A stretch of DNA of 64,000 bases from Pseudoalteromonas gelatinilytica (GCF_001641615.1 NZ_LRRU01000020.1:578525-642524); one strand, 5' to 3'; positions 37,329 to 47,583 are shown, counted from the stretch's first letter. The notes: generated by a model not told the origin, from the letters alone. Program-made: numbers and translations.

Positions 37329-38573
37329 TTAATTACCCAGTACTTTTGCCGGATCTACCCTAGTGGCTTGCCACGCAGGATATAAGGTTGCCAAAATAGC
37401 GAGAACAAATGTAACAATCACCGTGATAACGATATCTTGCCAAACTAATTTACTGGGTAAAAACTCTATAAAATAAACACCTTGTAACGGGTTATCGCCA
37501 AATAAGTTACTTGCCCAAGTGAATAGTTCACTGATGTTTAACGCAAGCATTACGCCGATAATAGTGCCTAAGATCACACCAATTAAAGCTTGTGTAAAAC
37601 CTTGCATTACGAAGGTTGCTAAAATGGTGCTATCTTGTGCGCCCATGGTTTTTAAAATCGCAATATTTGCTTGTTTTTCACGTACTTCCATCACTAATGA
37701 AGAAACGATATTAAAACTCGCTACGGCAATTATTAAAAACACCACGATATACACAATGGTGCGAACCATTTGAATATCTTGATATAAGCTACCCTGCGTT
37801 CTAAACCAACTCGAGACATAGACATAATCTGGTATAACTTGCCCCACGCGCATCGCTGTTTGATGGGCTGCAAATACATCTTCTACTTGTAATCGTAATC
37901 CGGTTACTTGGTTTTCATCGAAACTCAGCACACTTTGCGCTTTATCAAGGCGAATGAAAGCCGCCGTTTCATCAATTGGGCCGCCCATTTTTATAATACC
38001 CGCAAGATTCAAGCTCACCCGCTTTGGTGCCAGTAAAGTGTTACTTTGCTGGTTTATCTGGGGAATTAATAAGGTAACTGGGTCGCCAATCTTAAGACCT
38101 AATCGGTTGACTATTTGCTGCCCTAACAGTACATCTTCTTGTTGTAACTGACTAACTAAACGCCCTTCTGTGAATTGGTTTAATGCCGACACTTGGTTTT
38201 CAAATTCGGGGCTAACACCACGCACTTCAACCGCTTTTAGCTCGCTTTTATATTGTGCCATGCCGTTAACACTAATAAATGGCGCAGCACCTGTAACACC
38301 TGCTTGAGAGCGCAATAAAGCAACTTTTGACTGCCAGTTATTGATTGGTTTGTTAGGGGCAACATATTCAACCTGCGGAACTACCGATAAAAGTCGATGT
38401 ACTAATTGCTGCTCAAAGCCATTGATCACTGAAAGGGCAACAATTAACACGGCGACTCCCAAAAGTATGCCGATTGTCGATGCTTTAGCGATGAAGCTAA
38501 CAAACCCGTTTTGTCCGTCTTTTTGGCCACTATGGGCACGAAATCGTTTTGAAATAAAGGCACTAAGCAACAT
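37329..38573 (-). CDS. lolE: lipoprotein-releasing system permease LolE
   Basis: With LolC and LolD this inner-membrane protein extracts outer-membrane lipoproteins and hands them to LolA. The start at 38573 ([16 protein letters not shown]) is inside lolD, overlapping it by 11 bases; an upstream ATG would add 11 residues without family similarity. Four transmembrane helices are present, one near residues 30-50 and three at about 270-405, around a large periplasmic domain. The G-V-A-V-L-I-V-A-L-S-V-I-N-G-F-E motif and the C-terminal L-A-T-L-Y-P-A-W-Q-A-T-R-V-D-P-A-K-V-L family signature are clear. Confidence 0.92.
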   Translation of the reverse strand: MLLSAFISKRFRAHSGQKDGQNGFVSFIAKASTIGILLGVAVLIVALSVINGFEQQLVHRLLSVVPQVEYVAPNKPINNWQSKVALLRSQAGVTGAAPFISVNGMAQYKSELKAVEVRGVSPEFENQVSALNQFTEGRLVSQLQQEDVLLGQQIVNRLGLKIGDPVTLLIPQINQQSNTLLAPKRVSLNLAGIIKMGGPIDETAAFIRLDKAQSVLSFDENQVTGLRLQVEDVFAAHQTAMRVGQVIPDYVYVSSWFRTQGSLYQDIQMVRTIVYIVVFLIIAVASFNIVSSLVMEVREKQANIAILKTMGAQDSTILATFVMQGFTQALIGVILGTIIGVMLALNISELFTWASNLFGDNPLQGVYFIEFLPSKLVWQDIVITVIVTFVLAILATLYPAWQATRVDPAKVLGN

Positions 38574-39261
38574 GCTGAGACTCTTTAATAGCAAGCTTAC
38601 CATCATCTAAATAGGCAATTTTGCCTAGTTTATCTGCAAGCTCTAAATCATGGGTTACCACAACAAAGCTGGTTTTTAAGCTGGTATTTAGCTCTTTGAT
38701 TAAATCGTAAATCTTAATAGCGTTTTGTTTATCTAGGTTACCTGTAGGTTCATCGGCTAGCACTAAAGCAGGTTCGGTTACTAATGCACGTGCTATTGCA
38801 ACCCGCTGCCTCTCACCACCTGACAACGCCGATGGTTTATGTTCGCTACGATGAGATAGCCCTACTTTATCTAGCATGTTACGGGCTTTTTCGGTTGCTG
38901 CTTTTGCGTTTAAGCCTTTAATTAATAATGGCATTGCAACATTTTCGATAGCAGTAAATTCCATTAATAAATGATGAAATTGATAAATGAAGCCCAAATT
39001 TTCATTTCGGAAACTGGCTTGTTGTTTACGGTTTAATTTAGCAACTTGCTGACCTTTAATTTCAACTTTACCTGAGCTTGCATTATCCAAGGTGCCTAAT
39101 ATGTGCAATAAGGTACTTTTACCGGAGCCTGAGCTACCAACAACGGCTAACATCTCACCTTGTTGAAGCGCTAAATCAACCCCTTTTAAAACAGCAACTT
39201 CGTTATCACCATCTTGATATACTTTGTTAAGCTGCTGACAATTGATAACTAAATCACTCAT
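38563..39261 (-). CDS. lolD: lipoprotein-releasing system ATPase LolD
   Basis: This ABC ATPase powers lipoprotein release. Walker A (G-S-S-G-S-G-K-S) is at residues 42-49, the signature L-S-G-G-E-R-Q-R at about 146-153, and Walker [13 protein letters not shown] at about 167-178. The MacB/LolD-specific [13 protein letters not shown] segment is present. It overlaps lolC by eight bases and lolE by 11, so the three subunits are translated together. Confidence 0.95.
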   Translation of the reverse strand: MSDLVINCQQLNKVYQDGDNEVAVLKGVDLALQQGEMLAVVGSSGSGKSTLLHILGTLDNASSGKVEIKGQQVAKLNRKQQASFRNENLGFIYQFHHLLMEFTAIENVAMPLLIKGLNAKAATEKARNMLDKVGLSHRSEHKPSALSGGERQRVAIARALVTEPALVLADEPTGNLDKQNAIKIYDLIKELNTSLKTSFVVVTHDLELADKLGKIAYLDDGKLAIKESQHVA

Positions 39262-40471
39262 AACGTAATACCTCTGCTGGATTCACTTTTGCAGCTTTTC
39301 TGGCAGGATACAAGGTAGCTAAAAAGCTCATTGCAATACTCCCTGCGGCAATTAAACTCAAACTCATCACATCAAACTTAACGGGTAAACTCACACCGGC
39401 TAATAAATTGATGCCTAACATATTCAATAATTCATTAATGTTGCTACTTAATAGCACGCCAAGTAACGCACCAATGCTGGTACCAATTAGACCGTTGTAT
39501 AAGCCTTGGATCATAAACACATGCTGTACTTGTAACGGAGTTAAACCCAGTGTTTGTAAAATAGCGACTTCACTTTGTTTTTCACTGACCATCATGGTTA
39601 ATGCTGACACGATATTAAACACCGCAACGAGCACGATTAAGCCAAGTAACATCGACATAATGCGCTTTTCCATTGCCACAGCAGCAAATAGTGTCCCTTG
39701 GCTAGCTCGCCAATCAGTAACAGCGTAATCATTTAATATAGCTAACTGAGAGTGCAATACTTGTTCAACGGCAAAAGGTTCATATAGCGACACACTCAAA
39801 TTTGGCGCAGCTGATTTTGGTAGCTTTAAAACCCGGCCTAACGAATAGCCACTGGTAAATGCCAATGACATATCAATTTCTGATTGTGTTTCATACAGTG
39901 CAGCAACGGTAAACAAGCGCTGACTCGGTACTCGACCAAGTGGGGTGTACGAACTGGCATTAGGCATGATCACCCGTACTTTATCCCCAAGCGAAATACC
40001 CAATTTGCGGCTCAAATAGCGGCTAATTGCAATGTGGTAATTGCTATCCATTACCAAGGACCAATTACCGGCAACAATTTTATCTTTTACGTTATAAAGG
40101 GAGCTTCCTTCATCATAGAGCCCTTGTAACAACACACCATGCAAATCTTGGTTAGTTTGTAAAATGGCTTCACCATGACGATACAGGTTAACTTGTTTGA
40201 TATCTTGAGAATTTTCTAGTTGCTGCTTTAACTGCAACATGGTTTCTTTCGAATTACCCTCAGCTGATACTTCAATATGAGGCATTAAACCGAGCATGTT
40301 GGTTTTAAGGTTATTCTCAAAGCCATTCATTACCGAACTAACTGTAAACAAGGCCATTAAGCCAATAGCAATGCCCGCAATAGAAAAAAATGAGATGAAT
40401 GAGATAAAGGCATTACCCTTTGAGGAGCGACTATATCTCAGCCCTATAAAAAGGCTAACAGGTTGAAACAT
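39254..40471 (-). CDS. lolC: lipoprotein-releasing system permease LolC
   Basis: The start at 40471 (MFQPVSLFIGLRYSR) matches LolC of E. coli almost residue for residue, and so separates it from LolE; a TTG seven codons upstream is not supported. There are four transmembrane helices with a large periplasmic domain; G-L-M-A-L-F-T-V-S-S-V-M-N-G-F-E and L-G-L-M-P-H-I-E-V follow the first. The C-terminal F-L-A-T-L-Y-P-A-R-K-A-A-K-V-N-P-A-E-V-L is the family end. LolC contains the hook that binds LolA. It is the first gene of lolCDE-DUF924. Confidence 0.94.
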   Translation of the reverse strand: MFQPVSLFIGLRYSRSSKGNAFISFISFFSIAGIAIGLMALFTVSSVMNGFENNLKTNMLGLMPHIEVSAEGNSKETMLQLKQQLENSQDIKQVNLYRHGEAILQTNQDLHGVLLQGLYDEGSSLYNVKDKIVAGNWSLVMDSNYHIAISRYLSRKLGISLGDKVRVIMPNASSYTPLGRVPSQRLFTVAALYETQSEIDMSLAFTSGYSLGRVLKLPKSAAPNLSVSLYEPFAVEQVLHSQLAILNDYAVTDWRASQGTLFAAVAMEKRIMSMLLGLIVLVAVFNIVSALTMMVSEKQSEVAILQTLGLTPLQVQHVFMIQGLYNGLIGTSIGALLGVLLSSNINELLNMLGINLLAGVSLPVKFDVMSLSLIAAGSIAMSFLATLYPARKAAKVNPAEVLRYE

Positions 40472-40506
40472 AATAAGTTGTGGGTAGTCCAAGGGCTAAA
40501 TATGCG

Positions 40507-40537
40507 CCCATGTTAGCATACATTTAGCCAGCATGGG
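40507..40537 (-). terminator. hairpin between the LysR gene and lolC
   Basis: An 11-base stem with one mismatch (CCCATGTTAGC with GCCAGCATGGG) and a 9-base loop lies 24 bases after the LysR stop and 35 bases before lolC. There is no T-run, so it may end the LysR transcript weakly or act in the lolC leader. Confidence 0.4.
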
Positions 40538-40560
40538 ATGCGTGAAATTGTAAAAAATAA

Positions 40561-41442
40561 TTATAAATCTGATACTTGAACACTAGCTACCAAATGGTCA
40601 AGCAATGCTTTTACATTGGTTGCTATAAATTGCCTTGGCGGGTACACGCCCCATACTCCTTCAGGTTCAGGTGCAACATTCGAAAGTACGGCTGTCAAAC
40701 GGCCATTGGCTAGGTGTTCATTTACATAGTAATCCGGTAATTGCACGATGCCTAACCCTTTTATTGCAGCATCAACCAATGCCCAACCACTATTACAGGC
40801 TAAGCGACCAGCCACTTTAATGTGCTTATCTTGGCCCTGCTCTTTTACCCGCCAATAACTGTTATTACCGATAAGGCAATGATGTTGATGTAATTCACTG
40901 ACGCTGTGTGGTTGACCAAAATTATTAATATATTCAGGGCTACAGCATATAACGAGTCTGCGCTGGCTAATACGGCGTGCTTTTAATGTTGAATCTTTTA
41001 AGTGGCCAAGTCGAATTGCTAAGTCATACCCTTCTTCGAGTAAATTAACTTGCTCATTACTTAAATGACTGATCACTTCAATATCTGGGTGCTTTTGCAT
41101 AAACGAGTGCACTGCCGGCATGATATAGCTTTCACCGTACATCACAGGAGCCGTTAATTTTATACTGCCTTTAGGTGTCAGTTGCTGCTCTGCAAGTAGT
41201 GCCGTGGCATCATCCATAGCATGCTGTAATTGTTTTGTTTGATGCGCAAACACTTGACCCTCTTGTGTTAGCACCACTTTACGCGTCGTTCGGGTTAGCA
41301 GCTGCGTGTTTAATCGCTCTTCCAATTGACTCACATACCGGCTTACATGCGCCACTGACATACCCAGTAGTTTACTTGCTTTAGTAAAACTGCCCGTCTC
41401 TGCTACCGCTAAAAACTCATCAATTCCGTGCCAACGATTCAT
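40561..41442 (-). CDS. LysR-type regulator divergent from frmA-fghA
   Basis: The start at 41442 (MNRWHGIDEFLAVAETGSF) fits the LysR family; the longer frame adds a hydrophobic stretch unlike any LTTR. The winged HTH is at residues about 2-60, with S-F-T-K-A-S-K-L-L-G-M-S-V-A-H-V-S-R. The effector domain occupies 90-290. The 110-base gap to frmA makes it the likely regulator of formaldehyde detoxification, as seen in several Vibrio and Pseudomonas species. Inference from position only. Confidence 0.88.
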   Translation of the reverse strand: MNRWHGIDEFLAVAETGSFTKASKLLGMSVAHVSRYVSQLEERLNTQLLTRTTRKVVLTQEGQVFAHQTKQLQHAMDDATALLAEQQLTPKGSIKLTAPVMYGESYIMPAVHSFMQKHPDIEVISHLSNEQVNLLEEGYDLAIRLGHLKDSTLKARRISQRRLVICCSPEYINNFGQPHSVSELHQHHCLIGNNSYWRVKEQGQDKHIKVAGRLACNSGWALVDAAIKGLGIVQLPDYYVNEHLANGRLTAVLSNVAPEPEGVWGVYPPRQFIATNVKALLDHLVASVQVSDL

Positions 41443-41444
41443 TA

Positions 41445-41458
41445 TTACAATACTGTAA
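41445..41458. promoter_or_regulatory. candidate LysR operator (TTACA-N4-TGTAA)
   Basis: A perfect 5-4-5 palindrome lies directly in front of the LysR start within the LysR/frmA intergenic region. It contains the T-N-A spacing loosely expected of an LTTR box and would allow autoregulation. No footprint evidence. Confidence 0.4.
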
Positions 41459-41543
41459 AAGTGTTTTAATAAAACGGAGATTATCATTCATTGAGAAATA
41501 AATAAAATAGACTAGGTTTAATACTTACTTCCAACAACTATAA

Positions 41544-42674
<1,131 letters not shown>

Positions 42675-42685
42675 TCTTTTAATTT

Positions 42686-42716
42686 GGCGCTAGCTATCAA
42701 CCTAGCGCCTTTGTTT
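42686..42716 (+). terminator. attenuating terminator between frmA and fghA
   Basis: A perfect 8-bp stem (GGCGCTAG/CTAGCGCC) with an 8-base loop is followed by TTTGTTT. It lies in the 55-base gap of an evident two-gene operon, so partial read-through is expected. Confidence 0.75.
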
Positions 42717-42729
42717 CAAGGATGTGGTT

Positions 42730-43566
42730 ATGCTAGAAAACATAAGCTCAACAAAAGTCAGTGGTGGCTGGCATAAACAATATACCCACCAAGCTAGCTG
42801 CACACATTGTGCTATGCGCTTTGCAATATTTTTACCACCTGGTGCCAGCGAAACCAATAAAGTACCCGTCATGTATTGGTTGTCAGGTTTAACCTGTACT
42901 GATGAAAACTTTATGCAAAAAGCCGGGGCATTTAAAAAAGCGGCTGAACTGGGTATTGCGATTGTCGCTCCAGACACTAGCCCGCGCGGTGAAAATGTGC
43001 CTGACGATGAAAACTACGATTTTGGTCAAGGTGCTGGCTTTTATGTCAATGCGACTCAAGCGCCTTACAATGTGCATTACAACATGTACGACTATGTGGT
43101 TTCTGAATTACCTGCACTTATCGAAGCACACTTCCCTGTGACGTCTAAAAAAGCCATTGCGGGTCACTCTATGGGTGGTCACGGCGCATTGATGATTGCA
43201 CTTAAAAATCCTAAACAATACGTCAGCGCCAGTGCTTTTAGCCCGATTGTGAACCCGATTAATTGCCCTTGGGGTGAAAAAGCATTTAGTAATTACCTTG
43301 GTAGTGATAAAGCAAGTTGGCTTGAATACGACAGCTGTGAATTAATGAAAAAAGCCGTCGCTGAAGATTATTTACCCATGCGTATTGATCAAGGTGAGGC
43401 CGATAATTTCTTAGCTGAGCAACTCAAAACCGAGCACTTATTTGCTGTCGTAAACGAGAAAGATTACCCAGCCGAAATTAACATGCACGCGGGTTATGAT
43501 CATAGTTACTTCTTTATCAGCAGCTTTATTGATGAACACCTAATGTTTCATCAAAAATATCTGTGA
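42730..43566 (+). CDS. fghA: S-formylglutathione hydrolase
   Basis: The enzyme hydrolyses S-formylglutathione to formate and glutathione, the second step after FrmA. It is an alpha/beta hydrolase with nucleophile S147 in G-H-S-M-G-G, acid D224 (G-E-A-D-N-F-L) and base H258 (G-Y-D-H-S-Y-F-F). The family segments Y-W-L-S-G-L-T-C-T-D-E-N-F and D-T-S-P-R-G-E-N-V-P-D are intact. The ATG at 42730 is chosen because AAGGA lies seven bases upstream; a GTG two codons earlier is less likely. It yields 278 residues, the usual length. Confidence 0.95.
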   Translation: MLENISSTKVSGGWHKQYTHQASCTHCAMRFAIFLPPGASETNKVPVMYWLSGLTCTDENFMQKAGAFKKAAELGIAIVAPDTSPRGENVPDDENYDFGQGAGFYVNATQAPYNVHYNMYDYVVSELPALIEAHFPVTSKKAIAGHSMGGHGALMIALKNPKQYVSASAFSPIVNPINCPWGEKAFSNYLGSDKASWLEYDSCELMKKAVAEDYLPMRIDQGEADNFLAEQLKTEHLFAVVNEKDYPAEINMHAGYDHSYFFISSFIDEHLMFHQKYL

Positions 43567-43580
43567 TTAATATCTCATTT

Positions 43581-43889
43581 TTAGTGTGAGGGCTTAGCTT
43601 CCTCACACTCTTTAATACTGCGTGTGATTTGCCTACAAACTAACTGTGGTTGTTGTTCTTCTGGTTTGAGTAAACCAATAACAGCGCTATCAATTTCAAA
43701 GCCTAACTTTGCAAATGAAAAGCCGTCGGCATCGGTTACAGTTCTGTTAGTTTGATTTGCATTTGTGGTTGCAAGATTTGTTGGTTGTGAGTTTTTTGCA
43801 TAGCCATCGACTAATGACCCTGCCACTGTACATCCAACTAATTGGTAACTAAATAAGAAAGTGACAAGTTTTAGACTGTTACTCATCAT
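43581..43889 (-). CDS. small lipoprotein, paralogue of its upstream neighbour
   Basis: This 102-residue protein has a lipoprotein signal ending in the lipobox L-V-G-C at about residues 17-20. The C-terminal half, F-A-K-L-G-F-E-I-D-S-A-V-I-G-L-L, then L-V-C-R-Q-I-T-R-S-I-K-E-C-E-E-A-K, is clearly homologous to the adjacent gene. Two conserved cysteines there could form a disulfide. It overlaps the upstream gene by 11 bases. After the lipobox Cys comes Thr-Val, so no inner-membrane retention signal (Asp+2) is seen and the outer membrane is likely. Function unknown. Its 3' end is inside a hairpin shared with fghA. Confidence 0.75.
   Translation of the reverse strand: MMSNSLKLVTFLFSYQLVGCTVAGSLVDGYAKNSQPTNLATTNANQTNRTVTDADGFSFAKLGFEIDSAVIGLLKPEEQQPQLVCRQITRSIKECEEAKPSH
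43583..43609. terminator. hairpin at the convergent fghA/lipoprotein junction
   Basis: A perfect 9-bp stem (AGTGTGAGG/CCTCACACT) with a 9-base loop starts 17 bases after the fghA stop and covers the last codons of the lipoprotein gene. T-runs are poor on both strands. Confidence 0.45.
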
Positions 43890-44220
43890 TAAAACTATCC
43901 ATTAATGTGGGCCTTTTTTTCGGCTCAGCTTTAACCTCAACACATTCTTTTACTGCGCGACTAATTTGACGACATTTAAGCTCAACATCCTTATCTTTGC
44001 TGCTATTCTCTAAGCCTTCAATAATCGCTTTGTCGATTTCATAACCTAACATTGTCATGGTCATACCATAGTTGACTCGGTCGTTATCTTTTTTATCTGC
44101 ATAGGCACTTGCAGGCTGTGCTTGGCTAGCGCGCCCACCAATACCATCAGCAACTAGGCCGATTGCAGTACAGCCACTGAGCAAACTGACAGAAAGTATA
44201 AGATACAGAGATTTAAGCAT
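43879..44220 (-). CDS. small lipoprotein, first of a tandem pair
   Basis: The start at 44220 (MLKSLYLILSVSLLSGC) is chosen because GGAGG lies a few bases upstream and it gives a compact lipoprotein signal with lipobox L-S-G-C at residues 14-17; the upstream frame does not fit a signal. The mature part has an Ala/Gln-rich linker, then M-L-G-Y-E-I-D-K-A-I-I and L-K-C-R-Q-I-S-R-A-V-K-E-C-V-E-V-K, matching the downstream paralogue. Residue +2 is Thr, compatible with Lol-mediated outer-membrane sorting. Unknown role. Confidence 0.77.
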   Translation of the reverse strand: MLKSLYLILSVSLLSGCTAIGLVADGIGGRASQAQPASAYADKKDNDRVNYGMTMTMLGYEIDKAIIEGLENSSKDKDVELKCRQISRAVKECVEVKAEPKKRPTLMDSFNDE

Positions 44221-44295
44221 CGGTCCTCCAATACACTTAATCTTATTTTGTAAGCATAATAACAAACGCGTAATTTAACTGTAAAAAACTGTAGA

Positions 44296-45789
44296 TTAAT
44301 CACAAATATCGCGAATAAACTCTTTTAGAAATCCGACTAATTGTAAAAGGAATATTAATAAAAAAGGCAAAGCGCCTAAAATTGCGACGCTACGATTTAA
44401 CGGCTCATCTTGTAACAGTAATAATGCAAAGCTGCATATGAATAATGCTAAACACCATGCGTAGAGTGTCACACGGTTATTTTGCTCAGAGCCAACCAGC
44501 TCTCTTATGACCAAAATTGCAGAGTCAGCGGATGTAGCAACAAATATCAATAGTAATAACAAACTTGCCCAAATAAACACGGTTCCTTGCCAGTCTAATT
44601 GATTAAAAAATACAAACAAGCCTTGGCTATAATCCTGTTTTATTGCGACTAAAATGCCCGCTTGATTGAGTCTATCCCATTCAATTGCTGCGCCAGAAAA
44701 GGCCGAAAACCAAACAATAGTGACTAAAGTTGGAATACACACAACCGCCAAAATAAATTGCCAAACCTTGCGCCCCTGACTAATTTTAGCCAGGAACACA
44801 CCAACAAATGGCCCCCACGCTAACCACCAAAAATAATAGTTATATGTCCAATGAGTGGCCCAGTCAGGCGTTTTTAATTGGCTATCAAATTGCCAAGTGC
44901 CGGTCGCAAGTAACTGTAAATAGTACCCAGTTCCATCTAATGCAATTTTAATAATGGGCGCAATCGGCACAACAGTTAATAACCAGGTTAGTAAAGCAAA
45001 GGCCAAGACCACATTGAATATACTCAGTGACTGTACCCCGCGTCGTAATCCAAATTTAACCGACAGCGAATAAATAACGGCTAACAAACAAACGATTAAT
45101 GAACCCACTAATAATGTTGAAGTAACCCCCAACTCGATTTCTACAGCTTTACTGATCAGTAAAGTCGAGTTTGCTATGGTGCCGACGACACCAAAAAAAA
45201 TAGCGATTACCGCAATTAATTTCACAACAAATGACACTGTAAATTTTGCAGACTTATCTATCTGATTACCAAGTGCAGTTAAAACAGGTGCACAAATATC
45301 ACCTGACTTACCACTGTATTGCGTTAATCCACCAAGCACTAACGCAAACACCGCATAAAGTGCCCATGCATGGGCGCCCCAATTAACCAAGGTTAAAGCG
45401 AGACTACTGGCTAGTCGGTCTGGGTATAAACTTTGTTTAAGTGGAGGGTCGAGAGAATGTAATGCTGGCTCTGCTACGCCCCAAAAAACCAAGCCAGATC
45501 CCATTCCCGCTGCAAACAACATAGCAAACCAGCCAAAATTAGAATACTCGACCACAGCCTGCTCGCCCCCCACTTTACGACTTCCGAGTGGGCTAATGGC
45601 TAAAATAATGATGGCAAACAATAAAAAATTCACCAATAAGAAAAAACTGCTCCCTGTCCATTTTAAAATCATTTGTACAAACGGCTGTACTTGCTCAGTG
45701 ATAACACTAGGTAAAATAACAGCTATCAGTGCACCAAACATACACAGTGCAAGCGCGGTCTTTTCAAGAGAGGAGATGGAATGTTTCAA
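44296..45789 (-). CDS. BCCT family transporter (betaine/carnitine/choline type)
   Basis: This 497-residue inner-membrane protein has about 12 transmembrane segments. The BCCT Na+-binding helix G-M-G-S-G-L-V-F-W-G-V-A-E-P is at residues 95-108, and the aromatic helix W-W-L-A-W-G-P-F-V-G-V-F-L-A-K-I-S at about 310-330 carries the substrate-box Trps. G-M-G-S-G rather than G-M-G-I-G points to a Na+-coupled trimethylammonium transporter. It probably imports an osmolyte. It is a single gene, divergent from mgtC, with 227 bases between them. Confidence 0.9.
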   Translation of the reverse strand: MKHSISSLEKTALALCMFGALIAVILPSVITEQVQPFVQMILKWTGSSFFLLVNFLLFAIIILAISPLGSRKVGGEQAVVEYSNFGWFAMLFAAGMGSGLVFWGVAEPALHSLDPPLKQSLYPDRLASSLALTLVNWGAHAWALYAVFALVLGGLTQYSGKSGDICAPVLTALGNQIDKSAKFTVSFVVKLIAVIAIFFGVVGTIANSTLLISKAVEIELGVTSTLLVGSLIVCLLAVIYSLSVKFGLRRGVQSLSIFNVVLAFALLTWLLTVVPIAPIIKIALDGTGYYLQLLATGTWQFDSQLKTPDWATHWTYNYYFWWLAWGPFVGVFLAKISQGRKVWQFILAVVCIPTLVTIVWFSAFSGAAIEWDRLNQAGILVAIKQDYSQGLFVFFNQLDWQGTVFIWASLLLLLIFVATSADSAILVIRELVGSEQNNRVTLYAWCLALFICSFALLLLQDEPLNRSVAILGALPFLLIFLLQLVGFLKEFIRDICD

Positions 45790-46016
45790 TGTGAAGCCTA
45801 TTTAGTCAGCGTGTTTAGCATACTGTTAGCATGGCTGAAATTCAAACAGCCAAAAGGCTGAAAAAATGACATAGCACTGCGTAAAAATCGCAAATTATAC
45901 CAAGCCCTCCTTTTTTAAACCCGGCTACATGTCCCTAGTTTCCTCATTTTATTCAATTTGTTGATCGGGTATTGAAATTGCAACGCAATCACAATCTAGA
46001 TAGCAAGGATCAAAAC

Positions 46017-46433
46017 ATGGACTTTAATCTCGATTGGCATGAAATACTCGATAACTTAATTCATTTAGGAATTGCCTACTTACTAGCCCTCCCTATGGCA
46101 TTTGATCGAGAAAAAACCAGTAATGGTGCAGGTCTTCGAACATTTCCTTTAGTTGCCGTTGCATCATGTGGTTATGCATTAGTGGGCATGTCTGTTTTGA
46201 CAAGCTCTGAAGCCGAATCAAAAGTGCTCGAAGGGATTATCACGGGTATTGGTTTTATTGGCGGTGGCGCCATTTTGAAGAATAAGAATTCAACGTATGG
46301 AACAGCCACAGCAGCCAGTATTTGGAACATGGGACTCATCGGCATTGCTGTGGCATTTAGTCGTTACGAAATCGCCTTTCTAATGGCACTGATTAATTTC
46401 GTAACGCTTAAGTATGTAAAACGCTTAAAGTAA
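46017..46433 (+). CDS. MgtC/SapB family membrane protein
   Basis: The start at 46017 (MDFNLDWHEIL) has AAGGAT five bases upstream; a TTG 15 codons earlier would add a polar tail unlike the family. The 138-residue protein keeps the MgtC features: A-L-P-M-A-F-D-R-E (G-x-E-R equivalent), G-A-G-L-R-T-F-P-L-V-A-V, G-I-I-T-G-I-G-F-I-G-G-G-A-I-L and T-A-A-S-I-W, with about four helices. MgtC proteins modulate the F-ATPase or metabolism at low Mg2+; this short form lacks the C-terminal ACT-like domain. Its stop lies four bases from that of the convergent gene. Confidence 0.85.
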   Translation: MDFNLDWHEILDNLIHLGIAYLLALPMAFDREKTSNGAGLRTFPLVAVASCGYALVGMSVLTSSEAESKVLEGIITGIGFIGGGAILKNKNSTYGTATAASIWNMGLIGIAVAFSRYEIAFLMALINFVTLKYVKRLK

Positions 46434-46437
46434 GCAA

Positions 46438-47514
46438 TTAACTAGCGTCAAATTTTGAGTTAACTATAGCATAACCAGTTTGTTTAACTTTAATCTCAGC
46501 TGGGTTTGCAGATTTAACTAATAAACCGCAGCGTCTGCTTTGCTCATCAATAACGTAGTTAACTGACTCACTTGCTTCAAGATCAACGACTTGATCAGCA
46601 CAGCGGATCTGCAATTTAGAGACATCGCTCGCGCCTTCAATTTTGATTGAACCGCGAGATAAAGATAAATAAGACAGCTTATCTTTTGAAACATTGATTT
46701 GTGAGTTAATCTGCGGTGTACGGGCTAATAAGTCATCAATTTGCTTGATGGTGGCAAGTTTGTTTTCTTCTGAAAACGCTTTTCCTTCAATATTATCCAA
46801 TGCATAAATTGCATTGTAAGCAAGGTTAAAATCGCCCTTAAAGCTGTACCATTGTAGAGCACTTTTAGCGACTAAATACTGTATATCAGTTGGCAGTTTT
46901 GCTCGCAGTAAATAGGCAACAGATAACTGTTCGTCAAAGCCAAACCATTGTTGTTGATGGTAATAATATTGGCTTTTCAACCAAGCAAATAATGCCTGCT
47001 CAGAGGTGTTTTTAGTATGATCTTTATATAACTCAGCCAATGCTAATTCAGCTTTTTTAAACTCTTTCGCTTGTAGCATTTTATTGATTTCATCGTATTC
47101 ATTAATAAAACCACGGCTCGCTTTATCATTAGAGTACCCGTTAAAATACTTACCTACTTCAAATGAAAACAGGTAACCACCTTCAACTGTTTTGCCTTCT
47201 TTTGTCGCGGGGGCAAACTCTAAGTTTGTTAAATATTTCTCTGCGTTTTCTTCGCTACCGCGAGTATCAGATGCCATGATCACTTCAATGTCTTTTGCCT
47301 TACCTTGCGTATCAACCACATAAGACATTAATGCCCAGCCTTCTAAGCGAGAGCCATTGTAACTACCGGGATAACGGGGGTTTGTATTTTTAACGATATA
47401 GGCAGAGGTAGCAGCTTGAACATCAACGCCTAAGTCATTGACATCTCGAGCTAAAGACTGAGTAGGTAATGCGATAAGTGAACAAAGTACAGCGAGTTTA
47501 GTTAATTTAATCAT
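46438..47514 (-). CDS. periplasmic protein with TonB C-terminal-like domain
   Basis: The start at 47514 (MIKLTKLAVLCSLIALPTQSLA) is a signal peptide preceded by GGAG. The mature protein begins with a TonB-C/energy-transducer fold (about 40-125): N-P-R-Y-P, E-G-W-A-L-M-S-Y-V-V-D-T-Q-G-K-A-K-D-I-E-V, and Y-L-T-N-L-E-F-A-P-A. A helical TPR-like region (about 140-270) follows, then a beta-rich tail. There is no N-terminal TonB anchor or Pro-rich spacer and no exbBD nearby, so it is a free periplasmic relative rather than a classical TonB. Role unknown. Confidence 0.75.
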   Translation of the reverse strand: MIKLTKLAVLCSLIALPTQSLARDVNDLGVDVQAATSAYIVKNTNPRYPGSYNGSRLEGWALMSYVVDTQGKAKDIEVIMASDTRGSEENAEKYLTNLEFAPATKEGKTVEGGYLFSFEVGKYFNGYSNDKASRGFINEYDEINKMLQAKEFKKAELALAELYKDHTKNTSEQALFAWLKSQYYYHQQQWFGFDEQLSVAYLLRAKLPTDIQYLVAKSALQWYSFKGDFNLAYNAIYALDNIEGKAFSEENKLATIKQIDDLLARTPQINSQINVSKDKLSYLSLSRGSIKIEGASDVSKLQIRCADQVVDLEASESVNYVIDEQSRRCGLLVKSANPAEIKVKQTGYAIVNSKFDAS

Positions 47515-47556
47515 GAGTAATTGCTCCAATTCCCTTTGATAGGAACATTTATAGCA

Positions 47557-47583
47557 CTAAAAAAGGCGCTTTAAAAGCGCCTT
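47557..47583 (-). terminator. intrinsic terminator of fabY
   Basis: A 9-bp stem (AAGGCGCTT) with a short loop runs into six T on the minus strand, 35 bases after the fabY stop. Confidence 0.9.

Noticed and set aside
40472-40492. Longer LolC start at a TTG seven codons upstream
   Set aside because: LolC homologues begin at M-F-Q-P-V; the extra residues have no similarity and no better ribosome-binding site.
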